Shown here one piece after another: positions 61,906 through 64,000 of a DNA stretch of 64,000 nt. Origin of the DNA: Amycolatopsis balhimycina FH 1894 (lineage in GTDB: Bacteria > Actinomycetota > Actinomycetes > Mycobacteriales > Pseudonocardiaceae). Both the position numbers and the translations under genes were made by a program. The notes under the pieces are model-generated. The model was given only the letters and a program-made list of their open reading frames with translations, was not told the origin of the DNA and did not search any database. The stretch spans positions 164,762 to 228,761 of the forward strand of contig NZ_KB913037.1 of NCBI RefSeq assembly GCF_000384295.1, read 5' to 3'. Within the stretch, counting starts at the first letter, position 1. Every line of letters starts with the position of its first letter.

Positions 61906-64000
61906 GTGGACGTTGACGACAAGGTGCTCGACTACATCAAGCGGACCGTGGCCGAGCTGCGCCAGACCCGCGCCGAGCTCGCCGACCTGCGGGCCGGGAC
62001 GGCCGAGCCGATCGCCGTGGTCGGCATCGGCGTCCGGCTGCCGGGCGGTGTCACCAGCCCGGACGCGCTCTGGGACCTCGTCGCCGGCGAGGTCGACGCC
62101 GTCACGGACTTCCCGGCCGACCGCGGCTGGGACGTCGACGCCGTCTACGACCCCGACCCGGACGCGTCCGGCAAGACCTACACCCGCTCCGGCTGCTTCC
62201 TGCACGACGCGACACTGTTCGACCCCGGCTTCTTCGGCATCTCGCCGCGGGAAGCCCTGGCGATGGATCCCCAGCAGCGGCTGCTGCTGCAGACCTCGTG
62301 GGAGGCGCTCGAGCGCGCGGGCATCGACCCGTCGACGCTGCCGGGCAGCCGGACCGGCGTGTTCTTCGGCGCGGCCGCGCAGGGGTACGGCGCTCAGCTG
62401 CGCGAGTCCGCGGGCGCGGACGGCTACGCGCTGACCGGGTCGTCGTCCAGCGTGCTCTCCGGGCGGGTCGCCTACGTGCTCGGGCTGCGCGGTCCGGCTG
62501 TCACGCTGGACACCGCGTGTTCGTCTTCGCTGGTCGCGCTGCACCTGGCCGCCCAGTCGCTGCGGGCCGGGGAGTGCTCGCTCGCCCTCGCCGGCGGGGC
62601 TACGGTGATGGAGACGCCGAGCATCTTCGTCGAGTTCTCCCGCCAGCGCGGCCTGTCCGCGGACGGCCGCTGCAAGTCCTATTCGGACACCGCCGATGGC
62701 ACGGGCTGGGGTGAGGGGGTCGGAGTGCTGGCGCTGCAACGGCTTTCCGATGCTCGCCGCGAAGGCCGTCCGGTCCTGGCCGTGGTGCGCGGGAGCGCGG
62801 TCAACGCCGACGGCGCGTCGAACGGCCTGACCGCCCCGAACGGCCCGGCTCAGCAGGAAGTCATCCGGCAGGCCCTGGGCAGTGCCGGGCTGACACCGTC
62901 CGAAGTGGACGCCGTCGAGGGGCACGGGACGGGCACGACCCTCGGCGACCCGATCGAGGTGCAGGCGCTGCTGGCGACGTACGGTGCGGGCCGGGAAACC
63001 CCGCTGTGGCTGGGTTCGCTGAAGTCGAACGTCGGCCACACCCAGGCGGCGGCCGGGGTGGCCGGCGTGATCAAGATGATCCTCGCGATGCGCCACGGCG
63101 TGCTGCCGCGCACCCTGCACGTCACCGAGCCGTCGTCCCGGGTGGACTGGAACGGCGTCCGGCTGCTGACCGAGGCGCGGCCGTGGCCGGAGACCGGCCG
63201 GCCGCGGCGGGCGGGGGTGTCGTCGTTCGGGGTGTCGGGGACGAACGCGCACGTCGTCGTCGAGCAGGTCGCGGACGAGCCCGAGCCCGAGCCGGCGCCG
63301 ACCAGCGGTGTCGTGCCGCTGGTGGTGTCCGCTCGCTCGGCCGCGGGGCTGACCGAGCAGGCGGCGCGGCTCGCGGACTTCCTGGAAACCGGGGCGGACC
63401 TGGGTGCGTCGGCGGCGGCGCTGGTGCGCACGCGGGCGCGGTGGGAGCACCGGGCGGTCGTCTGGGCGGCGGACCGCGCGGCGGCGATCGCGGCGCTGCG
63501 GGACGTCCGCGGTCGCGAGGCCGGACCGGCGGAGCCGGCGTTCCTCTTCACCGGCCAGGGTGCTCAGCGACCGGAGATGGGCTTCGAACTGGCCGCGGAG
63601 TTCCCCGTGTTCGCGGCGGCGTTCGACGAGGTGTGCGCCGCCTTCGACGCACACCTGGACCAGCCGCTGCGTTCGGCGCTCGGCTCGGAGCTGGTGCACG
63701 ACACGGGGTATGCGCAGGCGGGGTTGTTCGCGTTCGAGGTCGCCCTGCACCGGCTGCTGGCGTCCTTCGGGCTGCGACCGCGCACGGTCGCCGGGCATTC
63801 CCTCGGCGAGCTGACGGCGGCGTACGTGGCGGGGGTGTTCTCGCTCGAAGACGCGGCGATGCTGGTCGCGGCGCGCGGACGGCTGATGGCCGAGCTGCCG
63901 CCCGGGGTGATGGTCGCGGTGCCGGCGTCCGAGGCGGACGTGGCGCCGGTGCTCGGCGACGGCGTCTGGCTGGCCGCGGTCAACGGGCCCGAGTCGGTGG
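61906..64000 (+). CDS. Modular type I PKS, 5' part: docking-KS-AT(malonyl-like), runs off the window
   Basis: The next subunit of the right assembly line. The GTG start at 61906 has GAAGG six bases upstream and lies 15 bases after the previous stop. The first 33 residues ([18 protein letters not shown] and on) are a class 1a N-terminal docking coiled coil. KS begins at residue 34 with active Cys205 and intact VEGHGTGT and SNVGH motifs. AT follows with FTGQGAQ and GHSLG (Ser632), which favours malonyl-CoA. The second specificity motif lies beyond the window edge. 698 codons are visible and the frame is open to base 64000, so later domains are unknown. Confidence 0.95.
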   Translation, partial: MDVDDKVLDYIKRTVAELRQTRAELADLRAGTAEPIAVVGIGVRLPGGVTSPDALWDLVAGEVDAVTDFPADRGWDVDAVYDPDPDASGKTYTRSGCFLHDATLFDPGFFGISPREALAMDPQQRLLLQTSWEALERAGIDPSTLPGSRTGVFFGAAAQGYGAQLRESAGADGYALTGSSSSVLSGRVAYVLGLRGPAVTLDTACSSSLVALHLAAQSLRAGECSLALAGGATVMETPSIFVEFSRQRGLSADGRCKSYSDTADGTGWGEGVGVLALQRLSDARREGRPVLAVVRGSAVNADGASNGLTAPNGPAQQEVIRQALGSAGLTPSEVDAVEGHGTGTTLGDPIEVQALLATYGAGRETPLWLGSLKSNVGHTQAAAGVAGVIKMILAMRHGVLPRTLHVTEPSSRVDWNGVRLLTEARPWPETGRPRRAGVSSFGVSGTNAHVVVEQVADEPEPEPAPTSGVVPLVVSARSAAGLTEQAARLADFLETGADLGASAAALVRTRARWEHRAVVWAADRAAAIAALRDVRGREAGPAEPAFLFTGQGAQRPEMGFELAAEFPVFAAAFDEVCAAFDAHLDQPLRSALGSELVHDTGYAQAGLFAFEVALHRLLASFGLRPRTVAGHSLGELTAAYVAGVFSLEDAAMLVAARGRLMAELPPGVMVAVPASEADVAPVLGDGVWLAAVNGPESV

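Overview
The window is high-GC actinomycete DNA. GTG and TTG start codons, dense co-directional modular type I polyketide synthase (PKS) genes, class I P450s and an IS481-type transposase relic all point that way. The overall style resembles Amycolatopsis or another member of the Pseudonocardiales; this is inference, because no rRNA or other taxonomic marker lies here.

Layout. (1) 1-22866, plus strand: the left PKS block. It holds the 3' end of a PKS gene (KR-ACP), a one-module PKS whose reductive domains look damaged, and a three-module PKS of 5187 aa with three successive DH-KR modules, which should build a conjugated triene. (2) 23069-26754, minus strand: two overlapping genes for a heterodimeric ABC exporter, converging on the left PKS block across a strong 21-bp inverted-repeat terminator. 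(3) 26903-30390: a P450 and a PIG-L-type deacetylase (plus), then a glycosyltransferase of the macrolide family (minus). A decayed IS481 transposase fragment and a second bidirectional terminator lie between deacetylase and glycosyltransferase. (4) 30609-32160: two convergent DeoR-family regulators, one with a mosaic codon pattern and a TTA codon. (5) 32525-64000, plus strand: the right block. It holds a membrane GT-C glycosyltransferase, a P450, an 8856-aa PKS made of a KSQ loading module plus five extension modules, and the 5' part of the next PKS gene.

How the genes could work together. The right block starts a new assembly line. A propionate starter (KSQ with methylmalonyl-type AT) is extended by malonyl, methylmalonyl, methylmalonyl, malonyl and malonyl units. 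The reductive outcomes predicted by the module are OH (DH eroded), alkene, fully reduced, OH (A-type KR) and ketone (dead KR). The product then passes by docking domains to the gene starting at 61906. The left block is part of an assembly line that begins left of the window. It ends in a docking segment with no thioesterase, so its next partner is not downstream here. No thioesterase, extender-unit pathway or deoxysugar pathway is visible. The P450s, the two unrelated glycosyltransferases and the deacetylase are candidate tailoring or self-protection enzymes, and the ABC pair is the candidate exporter.

The left and right PKS blocks differ consistently in KS signature sequences and short internal repeats. 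The DNA between them carries an IS relic and two apparently unrelated regulators. Either one large cluster has been assembled from two lineages, or two polyketide clusters abut here; the sequence alone does not decide which.
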